Shown: piece after piece, positions 42,807 through 51,909 of the stretch
Numbering within the stretch: the first letter of the stretch is position 1
How the letters are laid out: each line of letters begins with the position of its first letter
Source: Caulobacter sp.
Lineage (GTDB): Bacteria > Pseudomonadota > Alphaproteobacteria > Caulobacterales > Caulobacteraceae
DNA length: 64,000 bases
Direction: 5' to 3'
NCBI GenBank assembly: GCA_016125585.1
Contig: WGLL01000005.1
Coordinates: forward strand, 682,001 to 746,000
Program-made: the position numbers and the translations under genes
Notes under the pieces: generated by a model
What the model saw: the letters and a program-made list of their open reading frames with translations, nothing else
Databases searched by the model: none
Told to the model about the DNA's origin: nothing

Positions 42807-43403
42807 GTGCAAGCCCTCGCCGAACAGATCATGGAACGCGCCCAGGCGCTCCCCGAAGGCGCGCCGATCGCCGCCAAGGCGCTGCTGCACCTGGGCAGCC
42901 GCGCGGCTGTGGACCAGGCGCTGTCGCGACTGGTGCGCGCCGGCCGGCTGCTGCGCGCCGGCCGCGGCCTCTATGTCCGTCCGCTGGAAAGCCGCTTCGG
43001 GGTTCGGCCGCCCGCCGTCGAGAAGGTGGTGCAGGCGGTCGGGGCGCAACGCGGCGAGGTGATCGCCGCCAACGGGGCGGCGGCGGCGAACGCCCTGGGT
43101 CTGACGACCCAGGTGCCGATCCGCATGGTCTATCTGACCAGCGGGCCCAATCGCACCCTTAGCGTGGGTAAGCAGACCGTCGAGTTCAAGCACGCGCCGC
43201 CCTGGCAGCTCCTGCTCGCCGGCCGTCCCGCCGGGGAGGCGGTTCGCGCGCTCGTCTGGCTTGGGCCCGAGAAGGCCGAGTCTGCCCTGGAAGTCCTCAA
43301 GCGCAAGCTGGGCCCCTCGGCCTTCGGCGAACTGGTGGCGGTGGGGCCGCGCCTGCCGACCTGGTTGGCCCGGTCCGTCAGCCAGTCGGCGGCGCATGGC
43401 TGA
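42807..43403 (+). CDS. abiEi: AbiEi antitoxin (DUF6088 family)
   Basis: A 198-residue protein. GTG 42807 is chosen because it follows AGGAG and lies just downstream of the promoter/operator; ATG 42735 would overlap the relaxase end and run through that operator. The N-terminal winged helix (VQALAEQIMERAQALPEGAP, then LLHLGSRAAVDQALSRLVRA and GRLLRAGRGLYVRP) should bind the operator. The C-terminal part has the DUF6088 motif MVYLTSGPNRTL. It neutralises the AbiEii toxin and represses the operon. Confidence 0.85.
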   Translation: MQALAEQIMERAQALPEGAPIAAKALLHLGSRAAVDQALSRLVRAGRLLRAGRGLYVRPLESRFGVRPPAVEKVVQAVGAQRGEVIAANGAAAANALGLTTQVPIRMVYLTSGPNRTLSVGKQTVEFKHAPPWQLLLAGRPAGEAVRALVWLGPEKAESALEVLKRKLGPSAFGELVAVGPRLPTWLARSVSQSAAHG

Positions 43404-44421
43404 GCTCTTCCTGCGCCTGTCCGAGGCGGAGCGGCGCGACGCCCTGGGCGTGGCCGCCGAGGCCTCTGGCCGCCCGGCCCACCTGCTGGAGAAGGACGTC
43501 TGGGTCGTCTGGGGCCTGCAGGCCCTGTTCGAGGCGTCGTTCGGGGAGCACCTCGTCTTCAAGGGCGGCACCTCCCTGTCCAAGGCCTATGACGTCATCC
43601 AGCGCTTCTCCGAGGATGTTGATCTCACCTACGACATCCGGCGGCTACTGCCGGCCCTGGCCAAGGCCGGGCAGGACCCCCTGCCCGCCAGTCGCGCCGA
43701 GGAGAGGCGTTGGTCCGACGAGGTTCGGCGGCACCTGCCCGAATGGGTCGAGGCGCAGGTCCGTCCGGCGCTGGAGGCGCGCCTGGCCGCCGACGGGATC
43801 GCCGCGACCGTGCGCGTCGAGGACGCCAAGGCCTTCATCGACTATGCGCCGACCCGGACCGGCACGGGCTATGTCTCGCCCAGCGTGATGCTGGAGTTCG
43901 GCGCGCGGGCGACTGGCGAGCCGAGCGCGCCGAGGCCGGTGGCCTGCGACGCCGCCCCGCACCTGGTCGGGCTGGTCTTTCCCGCCGCGACGCCGCGGGT
44001 GATGGCGGCCGAACGGACCTTCTGGGAAAAGGCCACAGCGGCGCACGTCTACTGTGCGCAGGGGCGTCTGCGCGGCGACCGTTTCTCCCGGCATTGGCAC
44101 GATCTGGCGCGGCTCGACGCCGCCGGCTTCGCCGCCACGGCGATCACTGATCGGGGACTGGCGACGGCGGTGGCGCGCCACAAGGCGATGTTCTTCCGTG
44201 AGACGGCCGACGGCCAGGTCATCCACTACGGCCAGGCCGTTTCAGGTGGACTGCGCCTGAAGCCGGAGGGGGCCTCGCTGGAGGCCTTGGGCGAGGACTA
44301 TCGCCGGATGATCGAGGATGGCCTGCTCCAGGAGAACGCCGAGCCTTTTGAGGCCTTGATGGACACCTGCGCCGACCTGGCGGCCCGGGCCAACTCCGCG
44401 GCCGCGCCGGTCGACGACTGA
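43396..44421 (+). CDS. abiEii: AbiEii nucleotidyltransferase toxin
   Basis: A 341-residue protein whose ATG overlaps the end of the antitoxin gene by eight bases. The nucleotidyltransferase core has VFKGGTSLSKAYDVI (Gly57-Lys63) and EDVDLTYDI with Asp74 and Asp76. AbiEii/MenT-type toxins modify tRNA acceptor ends and stop translation. In an integrative element such a pair can both block phage and select for retention of the element. It converges on the leftward transfer operon, four bases from the LPD7 gene stop. Confidence 0.87.
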   Translation: MAELFLRLSEAERRDALGVAAEASGRPAHLLEKDVWVVWGLQALFEASFGEHLVFKGGTSLSKAYDVIQRFSEDVDLTYDIRRLLPALAKAGQDPLPASRAEERRWSDEVRRHLPEWVEAQVRPALEARLAADGIAATVRVEDAKAFIDYAPTRTGTGYVSPSVMLEFGARATGEPSAPRPVACDAAPHLVGLVFPAATPRVMAAERTFWEKATAAHVYCAQGRLRGDRFSRHWHDLARLDAAGFAATAITDRGLATAVARHKAMFFRETADGQVIHYGQAVSGGLRLKPEGASLEALGEDYRRMIEDGLLQENAEPFEALMDTCADLAARANSAAAPVDD

Positions 44422-44425
44422 GCCC

Positions 44426-45103
44426 CTACCGGTCGCGGTCCCGGCGCCGCCCGGGGTCGATCCGGACCGGGCCGGGCGGTTCGGAGCGGCTTCGGACCGG
44501 CGCCTTTCGCTCGAGATGTTCGGCGGCGCGACTCCAGGCCCGGGCGAGCAGGCGGGCCCGCGCCTCCGGATCGCCGATCAGGCCGCGGACGACGACGGCG
44601 GCGCGCCGCAGGCGGTCCTCCAGATCGGCCGCGCGCAGAGGCGCCGGGTCGTCTGGCGCGCGGCCGGTCCGCCGATCCCGGGCCCTGGCGGGCTGGCCGG
44701 CGGCCTGCCGGTCGCGCTCGCCCGGCCGATGGCCCTTCACGGTGATGTCCAGAGCCTGGGCCTGGATCCAGACCTCGCGCTTGAAGGCGGCGTCGCCCTG
44801 CACCCGGACTTCCGTCCAGCCGCGATGGCGGGCGATCTTCAGCAGATCGGCGACGACGTCGGGATAGGCTTGGGCGGCGACCAGGGCGCGACCGGCGTCC
44901 CGGAACGCCGGCTCGGCCGCGCGATGGTCGCGGAAGAAGCGCTCGGCGCGTCCGCGCCGGTCGTGCTCGATCAGATAACGGTCGAGGAGCGTGGGCGGCA
45001 GATCGCCCTTGAGCCGCGACACGGCGGCCGGCTGGCCTGACGGCGCCAGCCGGTTCGGCGCGGGATCGGTTGGTGTTTTGTCGGGACGGGACGGGGCCCT
45101 CAT
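44426..45103 (-). CDS. LPD7-domain protein, stand-alone
   Basis: A 225-residue protein starting at ATG 45103 and overlapping the VirD4 stop by four bases. Residues ~30-130 match the large polyvalent-protein-associated domain 7: LPPTLLDRYLIEHDRRGRAE, then DLLKIARHRGWTEVRVQGDA and FKREVWIQAQALDI. In many elements this domain is fused to the relaxase; here it is separate and the last gene of the transfer operon. The C-terminus is Arg-rich and probably disordered. It may bind DNA in the relaxosome. Confidence 0.75.
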   Translation of the reverse strand: MRAPSRPDKTPTDPAPNRLAPSGQPAAVSRLKGDLPPTLLDRYLIEHDRRGRAERFFRDHRAAEPAFRDAGRALVAAQAYPDVVADLLKIARHRGWTEVRVQGDAAFKREVWIQAQALDITVKGHRPGERDRQAAGQPARARDRRTGRAPDDPAPLRAADLEDRLRRAAVVVRGLIGDPEARARLLARAWSRAAEHLERKAPVRSRSEPPGPVRIDPGRRRDRDR

Positions 45104-46962
45104 GGTTCGCGCTCCGGGTGGACGGGCGGGACGGCCGCATCGACCATCCGGTCCAGCCAGTCGCCCACCTCTTCCTCGGTGGCGCCGGCCCGCGGCGGCG
45201 GCACGCCCTCCTCGGCGAAGGCGCGGACGATGGCGTCGAACTCCAGCGGCCGGGGCGCGTCATCCTCATGAGGCGCGACCAGGTCGCTCTCGACCGGCTC
45301 GCCCGGCGACGGGCGGGGGGCGACCGGGATTTCCGGCGGGGGGCGCTGGCGGTCGGTGAAGGCCCTCTCGCGATAGTAGACGATCTTGCGCCCGCGGGTA
45401 GGCGGCAGGCCGGCCTTGAGGACCAGCAGGGCGTCGGCGGGTAGCTGCATCAGCTCCTGCGGCAGCATCAGCGACCGGCGCTGATCCGAGGCGGTGGTGC
45501 TGCGCCGCCCGGGACTGAGGCCGGTCGGCCGGCTGCGGCTGCGGGCGCTGTAGGTGTAGGACCCGAGCCGTTCGCTGAGGTCCTGGGCGACCTTCAACTC
45601 CTTGGGCGCGAAGACCACCTCGACCCCGCAGTTGGTCAGGATCTCCTCGGTGACGTCCGGCCCGTAGAGGGCGCGCAGCTGCGAGGGGCTCTGGATCACC
45701 GGCAACAGCCGCAGCCCATAGCCGGCGACGAAGGAGAAGGCGTGGGCCAGCACGGGCGCGGGGCCCAGCCGGGCGAACTCGTCGAGCAGCACCAGCACCG
45801 GCCGGTCGCGGGGGCCGGGGAGAGCGCGGCTGCTGAGGTCGACCAGCTGCTGGAACAGCAGGCTGTAGAGCGGCGCCACCCGCTGCATATTGTCCGGCGT
45901 TGCGCCCAGATAGAGCGACACCCCGCCCCGGCGCAGGGCGCGCAGGTCGAAGTCGCTGGCGGCGGTGGCGGCGTCGACCGCCGGGTTCAGCCACAGGCCC
46001 ATCCGCGTGGTGATCGTCTGGCGGATCGAGGCGAAGGTGTTTTCGCTGGAGGCGCAGAAGTCGGTGAGCGCCGCGGCGCAGGGCCCCGACAGCGGCCGGC
46101 CGTCGCGCCGGCGCGCCGCGATCAGGGCCGGGAAGCGCGCGCGCGGATCGCCCCGGGTCAGCTGGCGGAAGATCTCGCCGAGCGTGAAGGGCAGGTCCGG
46201 GGTTTCGGCGACATAGGCGCCGACGCCGATGAAGCCGACGCGGGCCGCCTCCGCCCAGAACGGATCGGCATGGTCGTGGCCCGGGAACAGCATGACCGCC
46301 ATGCGCTGCAGTTCGTCGAGGACCGCGCCGGGCTGTTCGCGATCGACATGGTCGAGGGGATTGAACCGGGCGGTGCGACCGTCGCGCGCCAGCGGGTCGA
46401 ACAGCAGCACGGTCTGGCCGGCGGCGGCGCGAGAGCCGGCGGTGGCGGCGAAATTCTCGCGCTTGATGTCGAGCACCACCACCGAGCCCGGCCAGGCCAG
46501 CAGGTTGGGGATGACCACGCCGACACCCTTGCCGGTGCGGGTGGGCGCGTAGAGCATGACGTGCTCGGGCCCGCCCGAGATCAGCAGGCCGCTGCCGGCG
46601 CGGCCCAGCAGGATGCCCTGGCGCGCCCGAAGGCCGGCGGCGCGCTGTTCGCCCGGGGTCGACCAGCGGGCGGCGCCGTGCAGCGGCCGGCGGCGGTTGA
46701 TGACCACAGCGACCCCGACGACCAGCAGCAGCAGGCCGTGGGCGCTGGCGGCGATGCGCAGCCAGCGCAGCACCTGCGGGTCCTCGCGGTAGTACCAGAA
46801 CCAGGCCGGCGCGCGGGTGAGATCGACGTCCGCCTCCAGCCGGCCGAGGCCGGCGAGGGCGACGAGCGCCGTACCGACGGCGGCGGTCGCCAGCAGCGCC
46901 AGGAGGGCGGCGACGATCAGGGCGACCCTAGTCGCCGGGCTGGCGCTTTCGAGCCGGCTCAT
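45100..46962 (-). CDS. virD4: VirD4/TraG-type coupling protein
   Basis: A 620-residue inner-membrane ATPase that hands relaxase-bound DNA to the secretion channel. Two N-terminal membrane segments are visible (LIVAALLALLATAAVGTALV and HGLLLLVVGVAVVI). Walker A is YAPTRTGKGVGVV (residues ~137-148) and Walker B is LVLLDEFARLG (~390). The C-terminal ~80 residues are acidic. It overlaps virB11 by 35 bases, an unusually long overlap for this operon, which supports strong coupling. Confidence 0.92.
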   Translation of the reverse strand: MSRLESASPATRVALIVAALLALLATAAVGTALVALAGLGRLEADVDLTRAPAWFWYYREDPQVLRWLRIAASAHGLLLLVVGVAVVINRRRPLHGAARWSTPGEQRAAGLRARQGILLGRAGSGLLISGGPEHVMLYAPTRTGKGVGVVIPNLLAWPGSVVVLDIKRENFAATAGSRAAAGQTVLLFDPLARDGRTARFNPLDHVDREQPGAVLDELQRMAVMLFPGHDHADPFWAEAARVGFIGVGAYVAETPDLPFTLGEIFRQLTRGDPRARFPALIAARRRDGRPLSGPCAAALTDFCASSENTFASIRQTITTRMGLWLNPAVDAATAASDFDLRALRRGGVSLYLGATPDNMQRVAPLYSLLFQQLVDLSSRALPGPRDRPVLVLLDEFARLGPAPVLAHAFSFVAGYGLRLLPVIQSPSQLRALYGPDVTEEILTNCGVEVVFAPKELKVAQDLSERLGSYTYSARSRSRPTGLSPGRRSTTASDQRRSLMLPQELMQLPADALLVLKAGLPPTRGRKIVYYRERAFTDRQRPPPEIPVAPRPSPGEPVESDLVAPHEDDAPRPLEFDAIVRAFAEEGVPPPRAGATEEEVGDWLDRMVDAAVPPVHPEREP

Positions 46963-47935
46963 GCCAGACCTCCGTCAGCCGAAAGACGCCGTCGACCTTC
47001 TTCATCTGCACGACCACGTCGATCAACAGGTGCAGCAGGACGCGGATGTCGTCGCGTGGCAGATCGCGCCCGCCTTCGGACTCGCGGACCAGCAGGGTCA
47101 GCTGCTCGAAGGCGAGGGCGGCGGAATCGGCGTGCACCGTGGTGATCGAGCCGGGATGGCCGGAATTGACGTTGCGCAGGTAGAAGAAGGCGGTCCCGTC
47201 GCGCAGCTCCTGCAGCAGAATGCGGTCGGGCCGCATGCGCAGGGCGCTTTCCAGCAGCGCCTTGGCGGTGACCTTGGCCAGGCCCTGACCGTCCTTGGAA
47301 TAGATCAGGTGGACGACGTTGCGGTGCGGCACGACCAGCTCGCGGGTGTCCTCGATGGTCAGCAACCGCTCCTGGTCGGGGATCAACGCCACCAGGGCCT
47401 TGGCGAAGGTGGTCTTGCCTGAGCCGGTCGCGCCCGAGATCAGGATATTGCGCCGGGACCGCACGGCCAGGGCGAAGAAGCCCGCCCAGTCCGCGGCCTC
47501 GCGCCGCCGCACCAGCTCGGCGTCGGTCCCGTCCTGGTCGCCGCTCCGCGCCGACGCCACCTGATCGAACAGGCCGGCGGCCTGGAAATCGGCCAGCCCC
47601 AGCTGGCGCCGTGAGGGCTTGCGAATGGTCAGGGAGACCGCGCCGGCCGGGGTCGCCGGCGGCAGGACGATCTGGCAGCGCTCGTCGCCGGGCAGCACGG
47701 TGGAGCAGATCGGCCGTTCCTCGCCGACGTCCTGCTTGGTGAAGGCCGCCGCCGCGGTGGCCAGGGTGCGCAGCCACGCCTCGGTGAGCTGCGGCGCCTC
47801 GTGCCAGACCCAGTGGCCGGCGTGCTCGACTCCCACCTCGCCGGGCCGGTTGATGACCACCTCGGTGACGTCGTCCGGCTCGAGGAAGACGCGGATCGGC
47901 GCCAGGTAGTGGTCGAGGACGGCGGTGTCGTCCAT
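46928..47935 (-). CDS. virB11: VirB11/TrbB-type secretion ATPase
   Basis: A 335-residue hexameric ATPase of the type IV secretion system, starting at ATG 47935. Walker A is ISGATGSGKTTFAKAL (residues ~167-182). The His box GHPGSITTVHA and Asp box LTIEDTRELV are present. It overlaps virB10 by one base (TGATG) and virD4 by 35. It should switch the VirB4/VirD4 machinery between pilus assembly and DNA transfer. Confidence 0.93.
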   Translation of the reverse strand: MDDTAVLDHYLAPIRVFLEPDDVTEVVINRPGEVGVEHAGHWVWHEAPQLTEAWLRTLATAAAAFTKQDVGEERPICSTVLPGDERCQIVLPPATPAGAVSLTIRKPSRRQLGLADFQAAGLFDQVASARSGDQDGTDAELVRRREAADWAGFFALAVRSRRNILISGATGSGKTTFAKALVALIPDQERLLTIEDTRELVVPHRNVVHLIYSKDGQGLAKVTAKALLESALRMRPDRILLQELRDGTAFFYLRNVNSGHPGSITTVHADSAALAFEQLTLLVRESEGGRDLPRDDIRVLLHLLIDVVVQMKKVDGVFRLTEVWHEPARKRQPGD

Positions 47936-49050
47936 CAGCGGGCCCGCAGCCGGTAGACGCCGGCGAAGTCGAGATCCTGGGCCACGAAGATCGACACCTC
48001 CGCCCCCTGCGCCTTGCGCAGGGTCGGCGGGATGCCGATCGAGCCCTGCAGGGCGATGCCGGCGGCGTCGGAGGGCAGTCGGGTCGCGCCGCTCGCGCCG
48101 TCCTCGCCGAGGACGGCCTGGACGCCGTCGTCGACGACCGAGAGCAGCAGGGCGCCGCCGAAGCGTTGCCAGAAATGGGTGTCGACGTCGCCGTCGAAGC
48201 CAGCCCGCCCCAGCGCGTCGGCCGCCGGCGAGGCCAGGGTGACGGTGACGCCGGTCGGGGTCACCGCCCGGGTCCACAGCACGAAGAGACGGCCCTGGCC
48301 CTGCTGCAGGCCGCCGCGGTATTCGCCCAGCACCCGGGTGCCGCGCTCCATCAGCACCACGGCGCCGTTGTCGGAATAGATGTCCTTGGGGACGACGCAG
48401 CTGACGTAGCCGGGCGTCGAACTGTCCATCGCCGTCTGCAGGACGCAGGGCAGGGCGGCGCCGGCGACCAGCAGCAGGTTGCGGTCGGGCAGCCGGTCGG
48501 CCCGCGCCCGGGCGACCGGGCCCGCCTGGCGCAAGGCGTCGAGCGACGTAGGCGGCGCGGCTGGCGCTGTCGGGACCGAAGCCGCCCCCACGGAGGCCGG
48601 CGCCGACAGGGCCGGGCGGCTGTAGGCCAGCACCGGCGCCCGCTGGGCGCTCTCCAGCAGCGTGCGTCGCGCATCGGCCGGGGCGGGGCCGGCCCCGGCG
48701 GCGCGGGGCTCCAGCGCCGGGACCTCGGGACCCGGCTCGCTCCCGAGACCGGGGGCGAGCGGGTCAGTGGCGGCGTCGACCAGCCGCGGCGAGGGCTCGC
48801 GCCGCGCCGGCTCGAACGGGACCAGCTGCCGGGCCGGCGCGTCGGCGTCGGCCGGCCGCTCGGCGGCGCCGTCGCGGTCCCAGGTGGCCAGCAGGAACAC
48901 GCCGCAGCCGGCGGCCAGGGCCGCCAGGCTGATCCAGCGTCGCTGACCGCCGAAACGGCCGGCGATCGGCGAGATCGCCCGGTCCGCCTCCGCCGGAGCG
49001 GTTCTGGCCGGGCCTTCGTCGGCCGGGGTTTTGGGGCTTTCGGCGGTCAT
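47935..49050 (-). CDS. virB10: VirB10-type channel protein
   Basis: A 371-residue protein starting at ATG 49050. One membrane segment, WISLAALAAGCGVFLLATW (residues ~38-56), is followed by a long Pro/Ala-rich periplasmic linker and the C-terminal beta-barrel domain with VVPKDIYSDNGAVVLMERGT and GGALLLSVVDDG. VirB10 spans both membranes and forms the core complex with VirB7 and VirB9. It overlaps virB9 by four bases. Confidence 0.92.
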   Translation of the reverse strand: MTAESPKTPADEGPARTAPAEADRAISPIAGRFGGQRRWISLAALAAGCGVFLLATWDRDGAAERPADADAPARQLVPFEPARREPSPRLVDAATDPLAPGLGSEPGPEVPALEPRAAGAGPAPADARRTLLESAQRAPVLAYSRPALSAPASVGAASVPTAPAAPPTSLDALRQAGPVARARADRLPDRNLLLVAGAALPCVLQTAMDSSTPGYVSCVVPKDIYSDNGAVVLMERGTRVLGEYRGGLQQGQGRLFVLWTRAVTPTGVTVTLASPAADALGRAGFDGDVDTHFWQRFGGALLLSVVDDGVQAVLGEDGASGATRLPSDAAGIALQGSIGIPPTLRKAQGAEVSIFVAQDLDFAGVYRLRAR

Positions 49051-49874
49051 GGGCGGCCTCCCGCGGGAGCGCGCTCGACCTGCGGCGAGGCGGTGGCGGT
49101 CTCGCCGCCGACGCCTCTGGGGTCGAACGCCTCGTTGTAGATGCACAGCACCTGGCGTCCGCGTCGCAGACGAAGGCCGCGCTCGACGCCGTGGATGACG
49201 ACGTAGTCGCCGCGCACATCGAACGGGACCAGCCGCTCGCTGCCGTCCTCGGCGACGGCGAAGATGGCCGGCACCGCCTGGGCGCCGGGGAAGCGCAGCA
49301 CCGTGAAGCGGCCGTTGTCGGAGACCTCGCTGGGCTGCAGGTCGGCCGAGCCCTGGACGGAATAGGCGAGATTGCGCGGGCCTTCGGCCGCGCCCTGCTG
49401 CAGGGCGAGGCCGACCAGGCGGGTCTCGACCGCGACGGCGGCCGCCTCCACCGCCCGCAGGGCCCGCGCCTGTTCGTCAGCCGGGTAGCGGAAGCGGATC
49501 TGGTAGGCGGGCGTCCGGCCGCGTGCCTCGCCGGCGGCGAGCTCGAAGGCGTAGTGCCGGGACTGGCCGCCGCGGTCGGTCACGACCAGCAGGTTGGTGG
49601 CCTGATGCCGCTCCCGGGGCTTGAGGAACAGCACCGAACCCTCGGCGGCGACTTCCCAGGCGACGCTGTCGCCGACCGCCACATGGCGGATGGTCTCGTC
49701 GGGCGCGAACACCACCTGGGTGGCCGTGCGATAGGCCCCGACGACCCGATAGATGGCGTCGGGATCGTAGTCGATGACGCGGATGCGCGGGTCGGCGGGA
49801 TCGCCCGCGAGGGCGGCGGCGGGCGCCCCGAACACGGCCAGGGCCATGACGAGGGCAGGCAGCAGACGGTTCAT
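49047..49874 (-). CDS. virB9: VirB9/TrbG-type core complex protein
   Basis: A 275-residue protein with a cleavable signal peptide (LLPALVMALAVFGAPAAALA). It has the VirB9 features QVVFAPDETIRHVAVGDS, LFLKPRERHQATNLLVVTD and RRGRQVLCIYNEAFD. It forms the outer ring of the transfer channel with VirB7 and VirB10. The start overlaps the virB8 stop by four bases. Confidence 0.92.
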   Translation of the reverse strand: MNRLLPALVMALAVFGAPAAALAGDPADPRIRVIDYDPDAIYRVVGAYRTATQVVFAPDETIRHVAVGDSVAWEVAAEGSVLFLKPRERHQATNLLVVTDRGGQSRHYAFELAAGEARGRTPAYQIRFRYPADEQARALRAVEAAAVAVETRLVGLALQQGAAEGPRNLAYSVQGSADLQPSEVSDNGRFTVLRFPGAQAVPAIFAVAEDGSERLVPFDVRGDYVVIHGVERGLRLRRGRQVLCIYNEAFDPRGVGGETATASPQVERAPAGGRP

Positions 49875-50554
49875 CGGATGACCTCCGGATCGGCACGGTA
49901 CGAGATGACCTGGAAGCCGAGCGGATTGCGCAGGCGGTCGGCCTCGGACATCGGCGCGCGGGTGTAGGTGAAGGCGATGGTGGCGATCCAGTCGTTCTCG
50001 ACGACCTGCTGCGCCCGTCGCTCGACGCGGTGGAAGCGCACGTTGGCGACGCCGTCGTTGATGAAACCGATCGCGCGGATGGAGACCACCGCCTCGGCTT
50101 CCGGTCCGTACAGGTTCTGCGGGCTCTGCGGGTTGGAGCCGCGGTAGAGGTCGGCCCAGCGCCGCTGCTCGGCGCCGCCCGACAGGATCGAGACCAGGCG
50201 GAAGCTGTCCTCGGCCGCCGCGTCGAGATAGCCCTCGCGGGCCCGCACGTATTGGGCCAGGAAGAATTTGCTGATCGCCTCGTCATAGGTGGCCGGGCCT
50301 TCGCCACCGCCAAGGCCGCGGACCACGTCCACGGCCCCCGTCGCCTGGTCGACGCGGATCACGAACGGTTCGGTGGTCTTCAGCGGCGTCAGCGCCGCCA
50401 CGGCAGCGACGGAAATCGTCGCCAGGGCCGCCGCCGCCGCGGCCGCCGTCCAGGCCAGGCGGCGCGAGCGCAGGGCTTCGGCCAGACGGTCCTGGTCCCA
50501 GCGCCGGGCCTCGGCGAAATAGGCCTTCAGATCAGGGGCGGGAACGCCGGTCAT
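49871..50554 (-). CDS. virB8: VirB8-type assembly factor
   Basis: A 227-residue protein starting at ATG 50554. A cytoplasmic N-terminus is followed by one membrane segment (LAWTAAAAAAALATISVAAV) and a periplasmic NTF2-like domain with ISKFFLAQYVRAREGY and IATIAFTYTRAPM. It nucleates the inner-membrane part of the secretion channel. It overlaps both neighbours by four bases. Confidence 0.9.
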   Translation of the reverse strand: MTGVPAPDLKAYFAEARRWDQDRLAEALRSRRLAWTAAAAAAALATISVAAVAALTPLKTTEPFVIRVDQATGAVDVVRGLGGGEGPATYDEAISKFFLAQYVRAREGYLDAAAEDSFRLVSILSGGAEQRRWADLYRGSNPQSPQNLYGPEAEAVVSIRAIGFINDGVANVRFHRVERRAQQVVENDWIATIAFTYTRAPMSEADRLRNPLGFQVISYRADPEVIR

Positions 50555-50760
50555 GCGCAGCCTCCGCCGGACGGGGGTGCGGCCTCGGAAGTCTGCGGCT
50601 GCGGCGGCGGCGCCGGGGCGGCGATCAGCGTCGAGCCGTGCGGATTGGCCGGCCAGCGATGGCGGCCGTCGCAGATCGGGGCGTTGCCGCCGCCGAGGCT
50701 GGCGCACCCTGTCAGGCTCGCGGCGGCGGCGACGAGCATCAGAAGGCGGGGGAGGGTCAT
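50551..50760 (-). CDS. Small lipoprotein in the VirB7 position
   Basis: A 69-residue protein starting at ATG 50760 with a lipoprotein signal, LMLVAAAASLTGCASLGG, and a Pro-rich tail (APAPPPQPQTSEAAPP). Its location between virB6 and virB8 and its size match VirB7, which anchors the core complex in the outer membrane. Sequence identity is too low for a firm family call, so this is by position and signal. Confidence 0.75.
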   Translation of the reverse strand: MTLPRLLMLVAAAASLTGCASLGGGNAPICDGRHRWPANPHGSTLIAAPAPPPQPQTSEAAPPSGGGCA

Positions 50761-51683
50761 GAGCGGGCTCCGGTGGGTCGAATGGATCCGCCGCCGCGCG
50801 GCGGCTGCCGGCCTGCTTCCTGCGGTCCGAGGGCGCGGCCCGAACCGCTGGTTCCGAGCGCGGCGGCGTTGGCGAAGTCGGCCAGGCCGGCGCTGGCGCC
50901 GCCGGCGATCCCCGCGGCGATGGCCGGGGTCTGCAGGAAGAAGATCGCGCCGAGCAGGCACAGGGCGATGAAGATCAGGCCGCCGATCATCGGGTCGCCG
51001 CCCTCGATCGCGCCCCACTGGTCGCGCACGAGGGCCAGGACCAGCTGGAAGATGACGATGATCAGGGCGAACAGGACCAGGTAGTTCACCGCCTGGCTCA
51101 GCCAGCCGAAGAAGAAGCGGCGGGTGGCGTCGAACAGGGCGCAGGCGATGAAGATCGGTCCGAGCGTGACCAGCAGGGCCAGGGCCAGCTTGGCGACCAG
51201 CACCACGCCGAAGCCGAGCGCCGCAGCCAGGGCGCCGATGATGAACACCGCCGCCGAAACCACATAGGGCGCGGGATTGAAGGCGGAGGCGTCGCGGCTG
51301 ATCTTTTCGCCGAGGTAGGCCGCATAGGCGAAAAACTGGTCGAAGGCGGCCCCGACGCTGGGCGTTCCGGCCCCGCTGATCGCCTGGGTCAGGGCGTTGG
51401 GCAGGTCGGTGAACAGGGGCCGGGTGACGAAGTCGCCATAGGCGGCGGTGGTGGCCAGCAGGTAGATGAAGACCAGCTTGATGCCGCGGATCGCGAAATC
51501 CATGATCGGTTCGCTGATCGCGCCGCGGAAGATGGCGTAGCCGTAGAGCACGATGTAGAGCACCAGCGCGACGCGCAGCGGCCCCTCCACCTGGACGATC
51601 ACCGACGACAGCCGGTCGCCGAGGAAGTCGTTCAGCCGCGCGTCGATGAAGTCGTAGCTTGGCTCGAAGACCCGGAACTGCAT
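50757..51683 (-). CDS. virB6: VirB6/TrbL-type membrane protein
   Basis: A 308-residue polytopic membrane protein starting at ATG 51683. At least five hydrophobic segments are visible, e.g. VALVLYIVLYGYAIF, VVSAAVFIIGALAAALGFGV and LVLFALIIVIFQLVLALV. It matches the VirB6 family, which lines the inner-membrane passage. It overlaps the lipoprotein gene by four bases and starts 13 bases after the EexN-like gene. Confidence 0.88.
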   Translation of the reverse strand: MQFRVFEPSYDFIDARLNDFLGDRLSSVIVQVEGPLRVALVLYIVLYGYAIFRGAISEPIMDFAIRGIKLVFIYLLATTAAYGDFVTRPLFTDLPNALTQAISGAGTPSVGAAFDQFFAYAAYLGEKISRDASAFNPAPYVVSAAVFIIGALAAALGFGVVLVAKLALALLVTLGPIFIACALFDATRRFFFGWLSQAVNYLVLFALIIVIFQLVLALVRDQWGAIEGGDPMIGGLIFIALCLLGAIFFLQTPAIAAGIAGGASAGLADFANAAALGTSGSGRALGPQEAGRQPPRGGGSIRPTGARS

Positions 51684-51696
51684 GGGCGCTTCTCCC

Positions 51697-51909
51697 TCAG
51701 AAGGCCCGCCGATAGGCGGCCATGCGCTCGCGCCGGCCCGCCTCGGCCAGACCGGCCCGGGCGGCCGCGCAGTCGCCGCGCCGGGCGCCGGCGTCGCAGG
51801 CGGCCACGACCGCGCGGGCCGCGGCCGGATCGACGGCGAAGGCCTCCGCCGTTCGCGGCGGCGGCGAGCAGGCGGCCAGAACCAGACCGGCGAGCAGGGC
51901 GGCCCTCAC
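51697..51909 (-). CDS. EexN-like entry exclusion lipoprotein
   Basis: A 70-residue protein starting at GTG 51909, which overlaps the virB5 stop (GTGA). It has a lipobox, LLAGLVLAACSPP, and two cysteines in the mature part spaced as in EexN (VVAACDAGARRGDCAAARAG). EexN-type lipoproteins stop a cell carrying the element from taking in another copy. The call rests on position between virB5 and virB6, signal and cysteine pattern. Confidence 0.7.
   Translation of the reverse strand: MRAALLAGLVLAACSPPPRTAEAFAVDPAAARAVVAACDAGARRGDCAAARAGLAEAGRRERMAAYRRAF

Noticed and set aside
45742-47145. 467-codon open frame antisense to virD4 and virB11
   Set aside because: Same reason: Gly/Ala/Arg-rich shadow with no domain.
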